Source of the DNA: Pontibacter virosus
Lineage (GTDB): Bacteria; Bacteroidota; Bacteroidia; Cytophagales; Hymenobacteraceae
Reading direction: 5' to 3'
Assembly: GCF_003096355.1 (NCBI RefSeq)
Contig: NZ_QEKI01000010.1
Span: 107,509-171,508 of the forward strand
Length of the DNA: 64,000 nt
Shown piece after piece: positions 43,469 to 52,727 of the stretch; within the stretch, counting starts at the first letter, position 1; each line of letters begins with the position of its first letter. Both the position numbers and the translations under genes were made by a program. The notes under the pieces were generated by a model, which had not been told where the DNA came from, did not search any database, and was given only the letters and a program-made list of their open reading frames with translations.

Positions 43469-44593
43469 CTACTGCTCCCACCAATTGGACTGTGGAAACT
43501 GCCGCTTCAGGATGACAGGTTCGCCGATGCGGGGTGTAGTCATGGGTACGTTCATTTCCTTTGCTTTTTTGGTGACACGCTCGATCGGGTCGGTCCAGGA
43601 GTGCAGGGCCAGGGCAAAGGCGCCCCAGTGGATCGGCATCATCAATTTTCCTTTCAGGTCGAGGTGCGCCTGCACGGTTTCCTCCGGCATCATGTGGATG
43701 CTCTGCCAGAGTTCGTTGTACTGCCCGCATTCCAGCAGGGTAATGTCGAAGGGGCCATAGCGGTTGCCTATTTCCTTGAAGCCGTCGAAATAGCCCGTGT
43801 CGCCGCTGAAAAAGATCTTCTCGGTTTTGCCCTGTATCACCCAGGAAGTCCAGAGGGTCTTCATGCGGTCGGAGATGCCGCGACCGGAGAAGTGCCGGGC
43901 TGGTGTGGCGACAAACTTTATACCTGCCAGCTCCGCCTCGTCCCACCAGTCCAGCTCCGTGATCTTTTCGGCCGGAATGTCCCAGCGCTCCAGGTGCGCG
44001 CCCACGCCGAGGGACACGTAAAAGTGACCGGTCTTTGCAGCCAGCTTTTTGATGGACCCATAATCGAGGTGGTCGTAGTGGTCGTGCGAGATGAGCACCG
44101 CATCAATAAAAGGCAGGTCTTCAACGGTGATGGGCAGTTCGTCGGTAAAGCGTTTCGGACCCAGGAAGCTAAGCGGAGAGGCCCTGTCGCCCAGCATGGG
44201 GTCTACGAGCAGGCGCATGCCGTCCAGCTCGATCAGAAAGGTGGAGTGGCCGAACCAGGTGAGCACTGTGGCCGTGTCCTGCGCCGAAGCGAGCTGGGTC
44301 GGATCTATTTTCTCAACAGGTATAGGCCAGTCCGGTGACTGGTTTTCTGTTTTGTCGAAAAGGCGGGAGTTGATCATCTTGACATAGCCACCAAAGCTGA
44401 TTTCCATGTTAGTAGGCACCGGGTTGTGGAAGATGCCATCTTCGTAGTTGGGTGAAGCCTGTATAAGTTTTAACCGTTCGCCTTTGGCCTCCCCGCCAAA
44501 CTGGGGCGAGAGGTGCATGAAGCTGCAACCGGCGACACCCAGTAGCAACAGAAGAGAAAGTAAAAAGTAGGACGTAAATTTTTTGAGCGTCAT
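43469..44593 (-). CDS. MBL-fold hydrolase, NAPE-PLD/UlaG-like lipoprotein
   Basis: 374 residues. Lipoprotein-like signal with LLGVAGC (Cys23). Metal motif HDHYDHLD with His170, His172, Asp174 and His175, then GHFYVSLG, ATPARHFSGRG, FSGDTGY and PIHWGAF, the order seen in NAPE-hydrolysing phospholipase D-like and UlaG-like proteins. A Zn-dependent phosphodiesterase or lactonase on lipids or acyl substrates is likely, possibly at the envelope. The gene upstream of an acyl-CoA ligase fits lipid turnover (inference). Confidence 0.85.
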   Translation of the reverse strand: MTLKKFTSYFLLSLLLLLGVAGCSFMHLSPQFGGEAKGERLKLIQASPNYEDGIFHNPVPTNMEISFGGYVKMINSRLFDKTENQSPDWPIPVEKIDPTQLASAQDTATVLTWFGHSTFLIELDGMRLLVDPMLGDRASPLSFLGPKRFTDELPITVEDLPFIDAVLISHDHYDHLDYGSIKKLAAKTGHFYVSLGVGAHLERWDIPAEKITELDWWDEAELAGIKFVATPARHFSGRGISDRMKTLWTSWVIQGKTEKIFFSGDTGYFDGFKEIGNRYGPFDITLLECGQYNELWQSIHMMPEETVQAHLDLKGKLMMPIHWGAFALALHSWTDPIERVTKKAKEMNVPMTTPRIGEPVILKRQFPQSNWWEQ

Positions 44594-44639
44594 AGACCAA
44601 AATTACGCATTCTTTTCTTCAGTGAGGATCAGGCGAAAG

Positions 44640-44689
44640 CAAAAAGCCCTGTTTGCTTTTGGCCAGAGAGGCCTTGCAAACAGGGCTTG
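44640..44689 (-). terminator. Terminator of the small exporter gene
   Basis: Stem AAGCCCTGTTTGC/GCAAACAGGGCTT, with an inner GGCC-GGCC stem in the loop, and on the minus strand a T-run (GGGCTTTTTGC). It follows the stop at 44712 on that strand. Confidence 0.75.
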
Positions 44690-44711
44690 TGCGTATAGAC
44701 ACAAGAATGTA

Positions 44712-45185
44712 TTAATTAGAAGAAAGCTGCGTAACGCCCATGTGACCGAAGTGCGTTGCCAGCGCCATAAAGACAGAAGAAATCACAACGCCAATGCTGA
44801 TGGCCAGGAAAGCCTTTCTTCGCTCGATCTTAAAGATGTTAGCGGCAATGGTACCCATGTAAGCGCCTGTTCCGGGCAGCGGGATCATTACGAACACCAT
44901 CAGTCCCCAGAAACCGTGTTTTTGCACATTGTCACCGGCTAGTTTCTTGGCGCGCTTCGATAAAAACACTACCCCTCTTTTGTAGGCTCTGAACGGCCAG
45001 AACTTCTGGCTGAAGGTATCGATCATCCACATGAAAAGTGGGAACACTAGCGTATTGGCCACAGTGCCGACCAGAAAGGCCAGAATAAAGTGCACATTAT
45101 TTAAAATGGCGTATGGTATGCCTGCCCGCGCTTCACCGAAAGGGGAGATGCTCAAAAGAAAGGTATAAAGAAGCGTTTCAAACAT
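44712..45185 (-). CDS. Small multidrug export-type protein (COG2426-like)
   Basis: 157 residues, four hydrophobic segments (about 1-20, 27-55, 90-115, 125-150) with the family marks SPFGEARAGIPYAI, VFVMIPLPGTGAYMGTIAAN. The group is annotated as small multi-drug export, though evidence for that role is thin. Short protein with all conserved positions. Preceded by a clear -7 box at 45227-45234 and ended by its own terminator, so it is a single-gene unit. Confidence 0.82.
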   Translation of the reverse strand: MFETLLYTFLLSISPFGEARAGIPYAILNNVHFILAFLVGTVANTLVFPLFMWMIDTFSQKFWPFRAYKRGVVFLSKRAKKLAGDNVQKHGFWGLMVFVMIPLPGTGAYMGTIAANIFKIERRKAFLAISIGVVISSVFMALATHFGHMGVTQLSSN

Positions 45186-45226
45186 ATAGGTATTAAAAAT
45201 AAGCTAAGCTACTACTCAAAAGTCTG

Positions 45227-45234
45227 CAAATATA
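45227..45234 (-). promoter_or_regulatory. -7 box, small exporter gene
   Basis: TATATTTG on the minus strand, exact match to TAnnTTTG, 42 bases before the ATG. No -33 TTTG at the usual distance could be assigned. Confidence 0.45.
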
Positions 45235-45576
45235 ACGGCAAAATCGGTGGTTATACATCATTACAGAACACTGCAACTGAAATTAATTCAGCAGGCACTT
45301 TGCCGGGCTGTCCATTCACCGTACTGCTAACAGTGTGGCTTTCAATATAATTCAACGTGATTTAGTAGTTTTTTGATATAGTGATTTGCTAATTATAACT
45401 ATGATATTGGGTGGATGTGGCCCGTTAGTGGGTGAGATTTAGCTTTATGATCATTAAAACAGTATTATAGTACAGGTCACGGGTAGCCGACAAGTGGGTA
45501 GGTTCAGCCTTAATATTTGTTTGAATTGTACTTTTTTAATTTTATGAATTTGTTAAAATTAACCTCCTACCTATAA
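45235..45576. other. Gene-free spacer
   Basis: About 340 AT-rich bases between a promoter and a terminator on opposite strands, without a supportable gene. A small RNA transcribed towards the terminator at 45577 is possible; no specific sign of it was found. Confidence 0.45.
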
Positions 45577-45623
45577 AACAAGAACAGGTGCAAAAGTTCT
45601 AGCCTTTGCACCTGTTTTAATTC
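45577..45623 (-). terminator. Terminator of the SDR gene
   Basis: AACAGGTGCAAA paired with TTTGCACCTGTT, with T-rich flanks on either strand. It is 49 bases past the stop at 45672 on the minus strand. Confidence 0.8.
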
Positions 45624-45671
45624 ATTTGCTCGGAATTCTACACAGTATGTGTAAGTTCGGGGGATTGTGCC

Positions 45672-46784
45672 TTAGAGGGGGCGTTGTGGAGGGAGTGGGG
45701 TTACGTGTACTTCCTCCACGATCTCCACGACTTCCACCATCTCCGGCTTGGTATTCGTTGGCTTGTACCGATCGCCATTGGTGCTTGTCCGCTTTTTGCC
45801 CATCAGCGCCAGGGCGGCGGCACCTGCGGCAGCAACAACAGCACCTGCCACCAGCGGATTTGTAACAGCGCGGGTGTACATGCTGGTCGGCATCGTGTCT
45901 TTGATGCGACCGTGTATGCGGCCACCCTCTCCTGGCTGGTGCAGGGTGCCTTCCCGGTGCTGCGCCGGTTCGTCCAGCAACTGCTGGTCAGTCATTAGTT
46001 TTTCGCTGGAAAGGTCCATCAGCCCCGGTGCCAGTTTGTTGGTCAGGCTCATGAGCTTGCCTCCACCGCCTACCATGATGTCGCGTTTCTGGTGTGTGGC
46101 GGCGTACAGAATGGCATTGGCAACTTCTTCCGGCTCGTATACCGGAGGCGGAAGTGTCAGCTTGCGGTTGGTGTAGTTTTTAGCATGGTCAGGGTAGGGC
46201 GTGTTGATCGCGGCCGGCTTGATCAGGGTGACCGATACAGGCGCCCCTTCTTCTTCCAGTTCTATGCGCAGGGCGTCTGTAAAACCCTTCACGGCATGCT
46301 TGGTGGCGCTGTACATTCCCTGCATGGGTATGGCAGTGTCGGAGAGCACACTGCCCAGGTTGATGATGGCACCACCCCGGTTGCGCAGGTGCATGGCCGC
46401 CATCTGAGAGCCGTACACCAGACCCCAGAAGTTGGTGTCGAAGAGGCGGCGGTTGTCTTCGTCGCTCACCTCCAGCAGGCGGCCGTAAATAGATACGCCG
46501 GCATCGTTCACCCAGGTGTCGAAGCCGCCGAAATGGGAGAGGGCTGCGTCAGCGATGCGCTGTACGTCCTGCTGTCGGCCCACATCAGCGCCGACGGCGA
46601 TGGCCTGTCCACCCTTATCGTTTATTTCCTGGGCTATTTCCCGCAGGGCCTGCTCGTTGCGGGCAGCCAGCACGAGGCGTGCGCCTTTTTCGGCGGCTGC
46701 AAAGGCCGTGGCCAGTCCGATACCGCTCGATGCCCCGGTAATCACGATTACCTGGTCTTTCAATGGTTTAAGTTTGATCGTCAT
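45672..46784 (-). CDS. Short-chain dehydrogenase with C-terminal anchor
   Basis: 370 residues. A classical SDR in residues 1-260: TGASSGIG (16-23), NDAG (93-96), Ser145, YSATK with Tyr158 and Lys162. Beyond about 265 there is an added tail of ~100 residues: a hydrophilic linker, a membrane helix (NPLVAGAVVAAAGAAALALM), then basic and acidic runs ending TPLPPQRPL. SDRs with this tail are known in this phylum; the anchor suggests an envelope substrate such as a quinone or lipid. Ends with a terminator; nothing else shares the operon. Confidence 0.87.
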   Translation of the reverse strand: MTIKLKPLKDQVIVITGASSGIGLATAFAAAEKGARLVLAARNEQALREIAQEINDKGGQAIAVGADVGRQQDVQRIADAALSHFGGFDTWVNDAGVSIYGRLLEVSDEDNRRLFDTNFWGLVYGSQMAAMHLRNRGGAIINLGSVLSDTAIPMQGMYSATKHAVKGFTDALRIELEEEGAPVSVTLIKPAAINTPYPDHAKNYTNRKLTLPPPVYEPEEVANAILYAATHQKRDIMVGGGGKLMSLTNKLAPGLMDLSSEKLMTDQQLLDEPAQHREGTLHQPGEGGRIHGRIKDTMPTSMYTRAVTNPLVAGAVVAAAGAAALALMGKKRTSTNGDRYKPTNTKPEMVEVVEIVEEVHVTPLPPQRPL

Positions 46785-46947
46785 AGTTGTAAATTGTTAT
46801 ATCAGTAATAAATGCTACCTTCATAAGGTACGGCCTCAGGCGGCGCTTGTTGGCGCGCGCTCCGGTTAGCACAAAAATCGCTGCCTTTTGAAATGAATTG
46901 CCGCTGAGTTTGTTACAGGTATAGCGTACCACAAGATAGCCCTTAAA

Positions 46948-47124
46948 ATGACCGAAGAAGAGTTTGACGCCACCTTTACCTATACCCTGGATGTGCTGCT
47001 GGCCACCATGGCGGAGGAGCCTGAGATTGACCCGGAGAAGTTTTACAACATGGCCTGCATTTTGGAAAATCTGCGGTTCTTTAGTCCTGTGCTTTACGGC
47101 GTTATGCAGCAGAAAAAGGACTAA
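46948..47124 (+). CDS. Small acidic protein, 58 residues
   Basis: A compact ATG-to-TAA frame, MTEEEFDATFTYTLDVLLAT at the start, helical throughout, ending in VMQQKKD. Charge pattern and high GC at third positions match the host genes, so I consider it real although too short for routine calls. Six of the first eight residues are acidic or polar. Function unknown, no family recognised. The AGGTATAG octamer lies just in front (46918) and a SDR gene diverges upstream; the next gene, an acetyltransferase, starts 76 bases later on the same strand. Confidence 0.6.
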   Translation: MTEEEFDATFTYTLDVLLATMAEEPEIDPEKFYNMACILENLRFFSPVLYGVMQQKKD

Positions 47125-47200
47125 GGCGCAGCTACAGGGATAAACCTGCAACGCCAGGCCGCAACACAGCGTATGCGAAAACATCCATATATACTAGCCT

Positions 47201-47755
47201 ATGTTTCTCTCATACATTTTTCAGGATTGGAACGCCAATAAAGGTAACCTGAAAGGTCGCCTTGTCATGCTGATGTTCCGAATCGCCTACCCTGCCCGCC
47301 TTAACACTATTTTCCGCATTATCTGGCTGCCTTACCTGATGTTCTACAAAATACTGGTAGAGTGGTTTATGGGGATCGAGTTGCCACACTGGACCACGGT
47401 GGGTAAGAATTTCTTTCTGGGCCACGGCCAGGCGCTGGTCATTAACGGCTGTTCCGTGATCGGAGAAAATTGTTTCTTCCGCCATTCCACCACCTTGGGT
47501 AACATTCGCCGTGAGGACGGCAGTTACACCGGTTCCCCCATCATCGGTAACAACGTGGAGTTGGGTTCCAATGTGTGCATCATTGGGGAGGTGCGCGTCG
47601 GGAACAACGTGCGCATCGGGGCGGGTTCTGTCGTGGTAAAAGACATACCCGACAACTGCGTGGCAGTTGGCAATCCGGCCCGTGTCATCAGGCGGCTTGA
47701 CCAACCTACGATGCCAAGTGAAGTGCGTAATAGCCTGGAGCCGCAGGAGGTATAG
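47201..47755 (+). CDS. Hexapeptide acetyltransferase, serine-acetyltransferase-like
   Basis: 184 residues. Left-handed beta-helix repeats (INGCSVIGENCFF, GNNVELGSNVCIIGEVRVGN, NVRIGAGSVVVKDIP) with the CysE-like ending VGNPARVI. A leading basic segment and a membrane-near stretch (IIWLPYLMFYKILVEWF) suggest envelope association. CysE-type enzymes acetylate serine; sequences with this short N-terminus often acetylate sugars in surface polysaccharides. Catalytic His is in RHSTTLGN. The substrate is not decided by sequence. Confidence 0.85.
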   Translation: MFLSYIFQDWNANKGNLKGRLVMLMFRIAYPARLNTIFRIIWLPYLMFYKILVEWFMGIELPHWTTVGKNFFLGHGQALVINGCSVIGENCFFRHSTTLGNIRREDGSYTGSPIIGNNVELGSNVCIIGEVRVGNNVRIGAGSVVVKDIPDNCVAVGNPARVIRRLDQPTMPSEVRNSLEPQEV

Positions 47756-47884
47756 ACTAACCGCTTCGGTCCGATCAATTGACTTTACTTAATATTTTTG
47801 CCTATATTGGCCCGATACCCTCAATTTTTATACATCAAAGGCTGAACACTCTCCTTACTCACCTTACCTAAGCAGCTTTTTTGA

Positions 47885-49831
47885 ATGGACATAAACTTAA
47901 AACCAGTTACTGCCGCCGCAGCAGGTATAGATACCAGCGGCGAAGAGCAGTACCGGATTCTGATTGACAGTATCACAGATTATGCAATTTTCCTGCTCAA
48001 CACCGAGGGGTACATTATCACCTGGAACACCGGTGCCGAACAGATCAAAGGCTATGCGGCTGATGAGATCATCGGGAAGCATTTTTCGATCTTCTATACC
48101 CAACAGGATCTTGCTGATAACCACCCGTCACAAGAACTGACCAAAGCAATTGCTGAGGGTAAGTACGAGGAGGAGGGCTGGCGCGTAAAAAAGGACGGCT
48201 CTGTGTTCTGGGCCAATGTGGTCATCGCGCCCGTGTATGACAAAGACCAGCAGCTGATCGCTTTCTCTAAAATAACCCGCGACCTGTCAGAGCGCAAAAA
48301 GGCCGAAGATGACCTGTACCGTGCTTTTGAGGAGCTGAAGGAGAGCGAAGAGCGCTTCAGGCTGCTCATAGAAGGCGTAACCGACTACGCTATCTTTATG
48401 CTGGACCCGGCAGGCAACGTGGCCACCTGGAATAACGGTGCCCACCGCATGAATGGCTACGAGGCGCACGAGATCATCGGAAAGTACTTTTCCAGGTTCT
48501 ACAGCCAGGAGCTGATCGCAGAGGGCTTCCCGGATTATGAACTCAGGCAGGCCAAAGAACATGGCCGGTTTGAGGACAATGGCTGGCGCTATCGGAAAGA
48601 CGGGTCCGCCTTCTGGGCCAACACGGTGATCACCGCCATTTACAACACCAAGGAGGAGCTGATCGGCTTTTCGAAGATCACGCGCGACCTCACGGATAAA
48701 CTGAAAATGGAGCAGCAGCTTTTTCTGATGAATGAGGAACTGCGGGAAAGCGAAGAGAAAAGCCGCCTCATGATTGACAGCGTGAAGGACTACGCCATCC
48801 TGATGTTGAATCCGGAGGGAATCGTGATGAGCTGGAACGAGGGCGCCGAGCGCATTAAAGGCTATAAGCCCAAAGATATCATCGGGCGCCACTTCTCTAC
48901 GTTCTACAACCGGGAGTCCATCGCAAAAGGTTTTCCGCAGTACGAACTCAGAAAAGCGCAGGAGATGGGCCGCTTCGAAGACGAAGGCTGGCGCATTCGC
49001 AAAGACGGCACCGCCTTTTGGGCCAACGTAGTGATCACGCCGATCTACAACAGCAAAAAACGCCTGCTGGGCTATTCCAAAGTGACCCGCGACCTGACAG
49101 AGCGCAGGCGGAACGAGGAGCTGATGCACAAGAACAGGGAGCTGATCAAGATCAACAATGAGCTTGACAATTTTGTATACGCCGCCTCCCACGACCTGAA
49201 GGCACCGATCACGAACCTCGAAGGTTTGCTGGAGGCGCTGAAGGAAGACTTGGGAGACAGCCTGCCCCAGCATGAAGTACTTTTAAGCTATATGGGGGGC
49301 GCTCTCGGGAAACTCAAAAACGTGATCGCTGATTTATCGGATGTCACCAAACTGAAGCACGAGCAGGAGTCCCCTGAGGACGTGCAGATTCAGGACATGC
49401 TGGAGGACATCAAGATCAGCTTGCAGCCTTACATAGAACACACCGGCGCGGTGGTGGAGTGCACCAGTATGGCGTTTAGCACGCTGCGCTATTCCCGCAA
49501 AAACCTTCGGAGCATTCTGTTCAATCTGGTATCCAATGCCATCAAGTACGCGGACCCCAATCGTAAACCGGTGGTCAGAATCAGCACGACTATCCTCGAA
49601 GGTGGGGTATACGAGCTCGCTGTGCAGGACAATGGCCTGGGGCTTTCGCCCGGTCAGACTGGTAAAATCTTCACTTTGTTTAAGCGGGCGCACGATCATG
49701 TAGAAGGGTCAGGTATAGGGCTATACCTGGTGAAGCGTATACTCGACAACTCCGGTGACAGCATTGCAGTTGAAAGTGAGGAAGGTGCTGGCTCCAGGTT
49801 CATGGTGCGCTTCCATCAGAACAAAGTCTAG
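47885..49831 (+). CDS. Triple-PAS sensor histidine kinase
   Basis: 648 residues, soluble. Three tandem PAS/PAC domains (about 20-140, 150-270, 290-400) that are near copies of each other: each has DYAI(F/L)(L/M)L(N/D), a W-N or W-x-N-x-G-A motif, then KGY, IIG, H-F/Y-S, GWR-x-(K)KDG, FWAN. HisKA has His436 in SHDLKAP; HATPase has Asn551, DNGLGL, GSGIGLYL. Intact. It matches the single-PAS kinase at 9264 in its catalytic half. No response regulator adjacent. Preceded by an octamer at 47923; another pair, head to head, lies in its HATPase region at 49711-49728. Confidence 0.93.
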   Translation: MDINLKPVTAAAAGIDTSGEEQYRILIDSITDYAIFLLNTEGYIITWNTGAEQIKGYAADEIIGKHFSIFYTQQDLADNHPSQELTKAIAEGKYEEEGWRVKKDGSVFWANVVIAPVYDKDQQLIAFSKITRDLSERKKAEDDLYRAFEELKESEERFRLLIEGVTDYAIFMLDPAGNVATWNNGAHRMNGYEAHEIIGKYFSRFYSQELIAEGFPDYELRQAKEHGRFEDNGWRYRKDGSAFWANTVITAIYNTKEELIGFSKITRDLTDKLKMEQQLFLMNEELRESEEKSRLMIDSVKDYAILMLNPEGIVMSWNEGAERIKGYKPKDIIGRHFSTFYNRESIAKGFPQYELRKAQEMGRFEDEGWRIRKDGTAFWANVVITPIYNSKKRLLGYSKVTRDLTERRRNEELMHKNRELIKINNELDNFVYAASHDLKAPITNLEGLLEALKEDLGDSLPQHEVLLSYMGGALGKLKNVIADLSDVTKLKHEQESPEDVQIQDMLEDIKISLQPYIEHTGAVVECTSMAFSTLRYSRKNLRSILFNLVSNAIKYADPNRKPVVRISTTILEGGVYELAVQDNGLGLSPGQTGKIFTLFKRAHDHVEGSGIGLYLVKRILDNSGDSIAVESEEGAGSRFMVRFHQNKV

Positions 49832-49898
49832 CACAGCGGGAGAATCAGGTATAGCATTGCCTCTTTTCAGGGAATAAACGTTTAGGTATAAAAATATT

Positions 49899-49906
49899 TA
49901 TCTTTC
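49899..49906 (+). promoter_or_regulatory. -7 box, pirin gene
   Basis: TATCTTTC, seven of eight bases of TAnnTTTG, four bases before the start codon. Confidence 0.35.
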
Positions 49907-49910
49907 TGAT

Positions 49911-50825
49911 ATGCTGGATATTGTCATTGAAGCCCGTAAAGCCTCGCTCGCTCCCGGAATGGATGTGCGGCGCATTCTGCCCTTTCGGCTCCGCCGCATG
50001 GTAGGCCCCTTTATCTTCATGGACCACGCCGGTCCTGTAGACGTGCAGCCACCGCTTTCCCACAACATGGACGTACTGCCGCACCCACACATCGGCCTGT
50101 CCACCGTCAGCTATCTGTTTGGCGGGCAGGTGACCCACCGCGACAGCCTGGGCGTGGAGCAAATCATCCGGCCGGGCGAGGTAAACTGGATGACGGCCGG
50201 CAGCGGTATTGCACATTCCGAGCGCTTCGAAGACCCCGCCACCCTGGCCGGCGGCGAACTGGAAATGATACAGACCTGGGTAGCACTTCCCGAGAAGGAC
50301 GAAGAGGCAGCCCCAGCTTTTGAGAACTACAAGCCCGCACAACTCCCCATTTTTACAGAGACCGGTGTATGGATGCGCCTGATCGCTGGGGATGCCTATG
50401 GCTTGCGGAACGACGTGAAAACCCACTCACCCCTGTTTTATTTGCATGTAGTGCTGGAAAAGGGTGCCCGCTTTGGTTTGCCCAAAGAGCATGCAGAGCG
50501 CGGAATCTATGTGGCGAAAGGCAGCATCGAGGTCGCACACAAGACCTATACCGTTGGGCAGATGCTGGTGTTTAGCAAAGGCGCGGATCCGCTTATTCTG
50601 GCAAAAGAACCTGCTACGCTGATGCTGCTGGGCGGTGAGCCGCTTGGTGAGCGCTACATCTGGTGGAATTTTGTGTCGTCGCGCAAGGACAGAATAGAGC
50701 AGGCGAAAGCCGACTGGAAAGAAGGGCGCATTCTGCTGCCTCCAACCGACAACCTGGAGTTCGTGCCACTTCCGGCAGACCGCTCCAAACCCGCAGGTGG
50801 CCCGGCTCCGCAGGCATTGTCGTAA
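49911..50825 (+). CDS. Pirin-family protein
   Basis: 304 residues. Two cupin domains: the N-terminal one has the metal site pattern PHPHIGLSTVSYLFGG...HRDSLG with iron-binding histidines, and WMTAGSGIAHSE; the C-terminal one carries HVVLEKGARFGLP and the YVAKGSIEVA stretch. Family members include quercetinase-like dioxygenases and redox-sensitive regulators; the cytoplasmic location fits either. Full length. A TATCTTTC box and the octamer at 49846 sit just upstream. No operon partner. Confidence 0.93.
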   Translation: MLDIVIEARKASLAPGMDVRRILPFRLRRMVGPFIFMDHAGPVDVQPPLSHNMDVLPHPHIGLSTVSYLFGGQVTHRDSLGVEQIIRPGEVNWMTAGSGIAHSERFEDPATLAGGELEMIQTWVALPEKDEEAAPAFENYKPAQLPIFTETGVWMRLIAGDAYGLRNDVKTHSPLFYLHVVLEKGARFGLPKEHAERGIYVAKGSIEVAHKTYTVGQMLVFSKGADPLILAKEPATLMLLGGEPLGERYIWWNFVSSRKDRIEQAKADWKEGRILLPPTDNLEFVPLPADRSKPAGGPAPQALS

Positions 50826-51246
50826 AAATTATTTCCCGAATTTACCTCTTCTCAAGCCTGATTCAAGGTTTATATCAGCGCATTCGCTTAAATTTAGGTT
50901 TGCCTAGTTAGTATATAATACACTGTAAATTAGCCAAATACGTATATAACCAAGTGTGCAGCAGACCTTTGTGCAACTGCATAAGATAAACGCCAACCAG
51001 TCTACAACAGGCTAACCCGTTTGCCATCAGTACAGGTCTGTTTTAACTAGTACGGCTACTCAATTTTGAGAATCTCAACATTCATATCCTCACCGGATAC
51101 CTGACCTGACCGCAGTTCCCTTCTTACTCACAGAATAATTGGATCTCCTGTCGTTCTGCCCTCTGCATAAAATCAATACAGCCATCTAACTGGGCGGATT
51201 TTGTACTGTCATTCCTGTTATTCTGTTCCTATTATATATCACTACT
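50826..51246. other. Gene-free spacer
   Basis: 421 bases. AT-rich, no supportable gene, terminator or repeat. The promoter of the EF-hand lipoprotein should lie at its right end, but no box stands out. Confidence 0.5.
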
Positions 51247-52113
51247 ATGGATATTATCTTTAAACTCACTTTCTGCTTTATTCTATTCGCATTGGTATCC
51301 TGTGGCAACAGCGATGATACACCAACGCCCAAGTTGAATAATAACTTGCCTGATACTGAAAGCCCGAAAGTGCAGCTTTTATCTCCAGGTGTGAATAACA
51401 TGTATGTAGTCATAAGTCTGGTTAACGTGAGTGCCAGGTTGTGGGATAATGTAGGCTTGCAGAGCGCACGTGGTTTTTTAGTCGACGCTGATGGAAATCG
51501 ACGTGAAGTCCTGACTCCAATTCTGCTATACGATCCGGTTAAATTTATGGAATACGGATCAGATTTTTATCTAAAAGGCACAGAGCCGGGTACGTACACA
51601 CTGGTACTGGAGGTGAAGGACAGACAAAATAATATCGCAAAAGACTCTGTCACCCTTAGGGTACAGACACGTGATATAAACATATCAGAGTTTGCCAAAG
51701 CTTTTGAAGAGGGTAGCTTCTACCATCATATCGACTGGGGTTGGTTTGGGCTTGATTTTACAAACGGAGTTGAGTTTGATGAAAGACAGTTTAGTATGGG
51801 CATCTATATGATGGTCAATATGAGTAGCTATATTAATGAAAATGAGTGGGATAAGTTTATGCAGGACTTTAGGTTTGAGAAGCAGGCCTGGGCTGGATGG
51901 GATGAGAATACTAATGGTGAGTTAGATTATGATGAGTTCCATAAAGGATTAGTCAGACTGGAGCTGTTTAAAAAGTGGGACTTAAACAATGACAATCTGG
52001 TAAGAGAGGATGAGTTTATTATTGGCATTTTTGACAGATGGGACAGAAACAGGAATAGCTGGCTGAGTAGAGAAGAATACGACGATATGTTTTATACCTA
52101 TCTGACACTTTGA
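51247..52113 (+). CDS. Lipoprotein with C-terminal EF-hands
   Basis: 288 residues. Lipoprotein signal (FALVSC, Cys about 19). Residues 35-145 form an Ig-like/cadherin-like domain (PKVQLLSPGVNNMYVVI; LEVKDRQNNIAKDSVTL). From about 215 come three EF-hand-like loops: DENTNGELDYDEF, DLNNDNLVREDEF and DRNRNSWLSREEY, each with acidic residues at positions 1, 3, 5 and 12. A surface or periplasmic Ca2+-binding role is inferred. The terminator at 52243 follows 130 bases later. Confidence 0.82.
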   Translation: MDIIFKLTFCFILFALVSCGNSDDTPTPKLNNNLPDTESPKVQLLSPGVNNMYVVISLVNVSARLWDNVGLQSARGFLVDADGNRREVLTPILLYDPVKFMEYGSDFYLKGTEPGTYTLVLEVKDRQNNIAKDSVTLRVQTRDINISEFAKAFEEGSFYHHIDWGWFGLDFTNGVEFDERQFSMGIYMMVNMSSYINENEWDKFMQDFRFEKQAWAGWDENTNGELDYDEFHKGLVRLELFKKWDLNNDNLVREDEFIIGIFDRWDRNRNSWLSREEYDDMFYTYLTL

Positions 52114-52242
52114 TATGTTTTTCAACTAAGTTATACCTAAAATCTATACCTAAATAGGGCAGTCAACGCAGTCCTTATCGTTTGTCTTCCTCAGATTAGA
52201 ATATAGTAAAAGGTATAAGTTCAAATTACTTGTCTGAATCAA

Positions 52243-52275
52243 ACCACTCCTGTACAGTTGGAGTGGCTTTTTTTG
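52243..52275 (+). terminator. Rho-independent terminator
   Basis: CCACTCC/GGAGTGG stem, nine-base loop, then CTTTTTTT. Ends the EF-hand lipoprotein unit. Confidence 0.8.
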
Positions 52276-52403
52276 TTTAGCACATCTTTCCGGTGTTTCA
52301 TCACATTTAGTTGAAGCCCTGTTTTCAGTTTCTTAATCTTATACCTATTAAAGGCCTGACAAGCAATTGGGCAGGTATAAACGGGATAAGAGAAGCTGAA
52401 CCA

Positions 52404-52652
52404 ATGGAACTATCGATCCGGAACATTCCCAAAACCTATACGGGTTGGGTACAGGCCTTGAAAGAAGCCTGCCTGATGATACTACTCTTTCTGATTGGCT
52501 TGCTGGTTGCAAACGGGCGAATGGGGCATGCCTTGTTGCAGCCACTGGCCGCGTTGCAGGAAAAGAGCGAGAGTCAGACCCTATTCGAAGACATTGATTT
52601 GTCGCGGGAGTCAGTGCAACTGCTGCATTTTATGCTCGATACCCTGTTTTAA
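52404..52652 (+). CDS. Small membrane protein, 82 residues
   Basis: Starts MELSIRNIPKTYTGWVQALK, has one membrane helix (about 20-40, EACLMILLFLIGLLVAN), then a hydrophilic tail with LFEDIDLSRESVQLLHFMLD. The upstream in-frame ATG at 52311 is less likely because it would only add non-conserved residues. Family not recognised. It precedes the LytS-type kinase by 75 bases on the same strand and could be co-expressed. Confidence 0.5.
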   Translation: MELSIRNIPKTYTGWVQALKEACLMILLFLIGLLVANGRMGHALLQPLAALQEKSESQTLFEDIDLSRESVQLLHFMLDTLF

Positions 52653-52727
52653 CGATACCCGTCACAAAATCAGCCGCATTCATCACATTTATTGTTTATA
52701 CTCAACCCTTTCATTTATCATTGTTTT

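Noticed and set aside
43367..44338. 323-residue antisense frame over the MBL gene
   Set aside because: Overlaps the MBL-fold gene and its promoter; no coding evidence.
48287..49273. 328-residue antisense frame in the triple-PAS kinase
   Set aside because: Complete overlap with a real gene; repetitive only because the PAS units repeat on the other strand.
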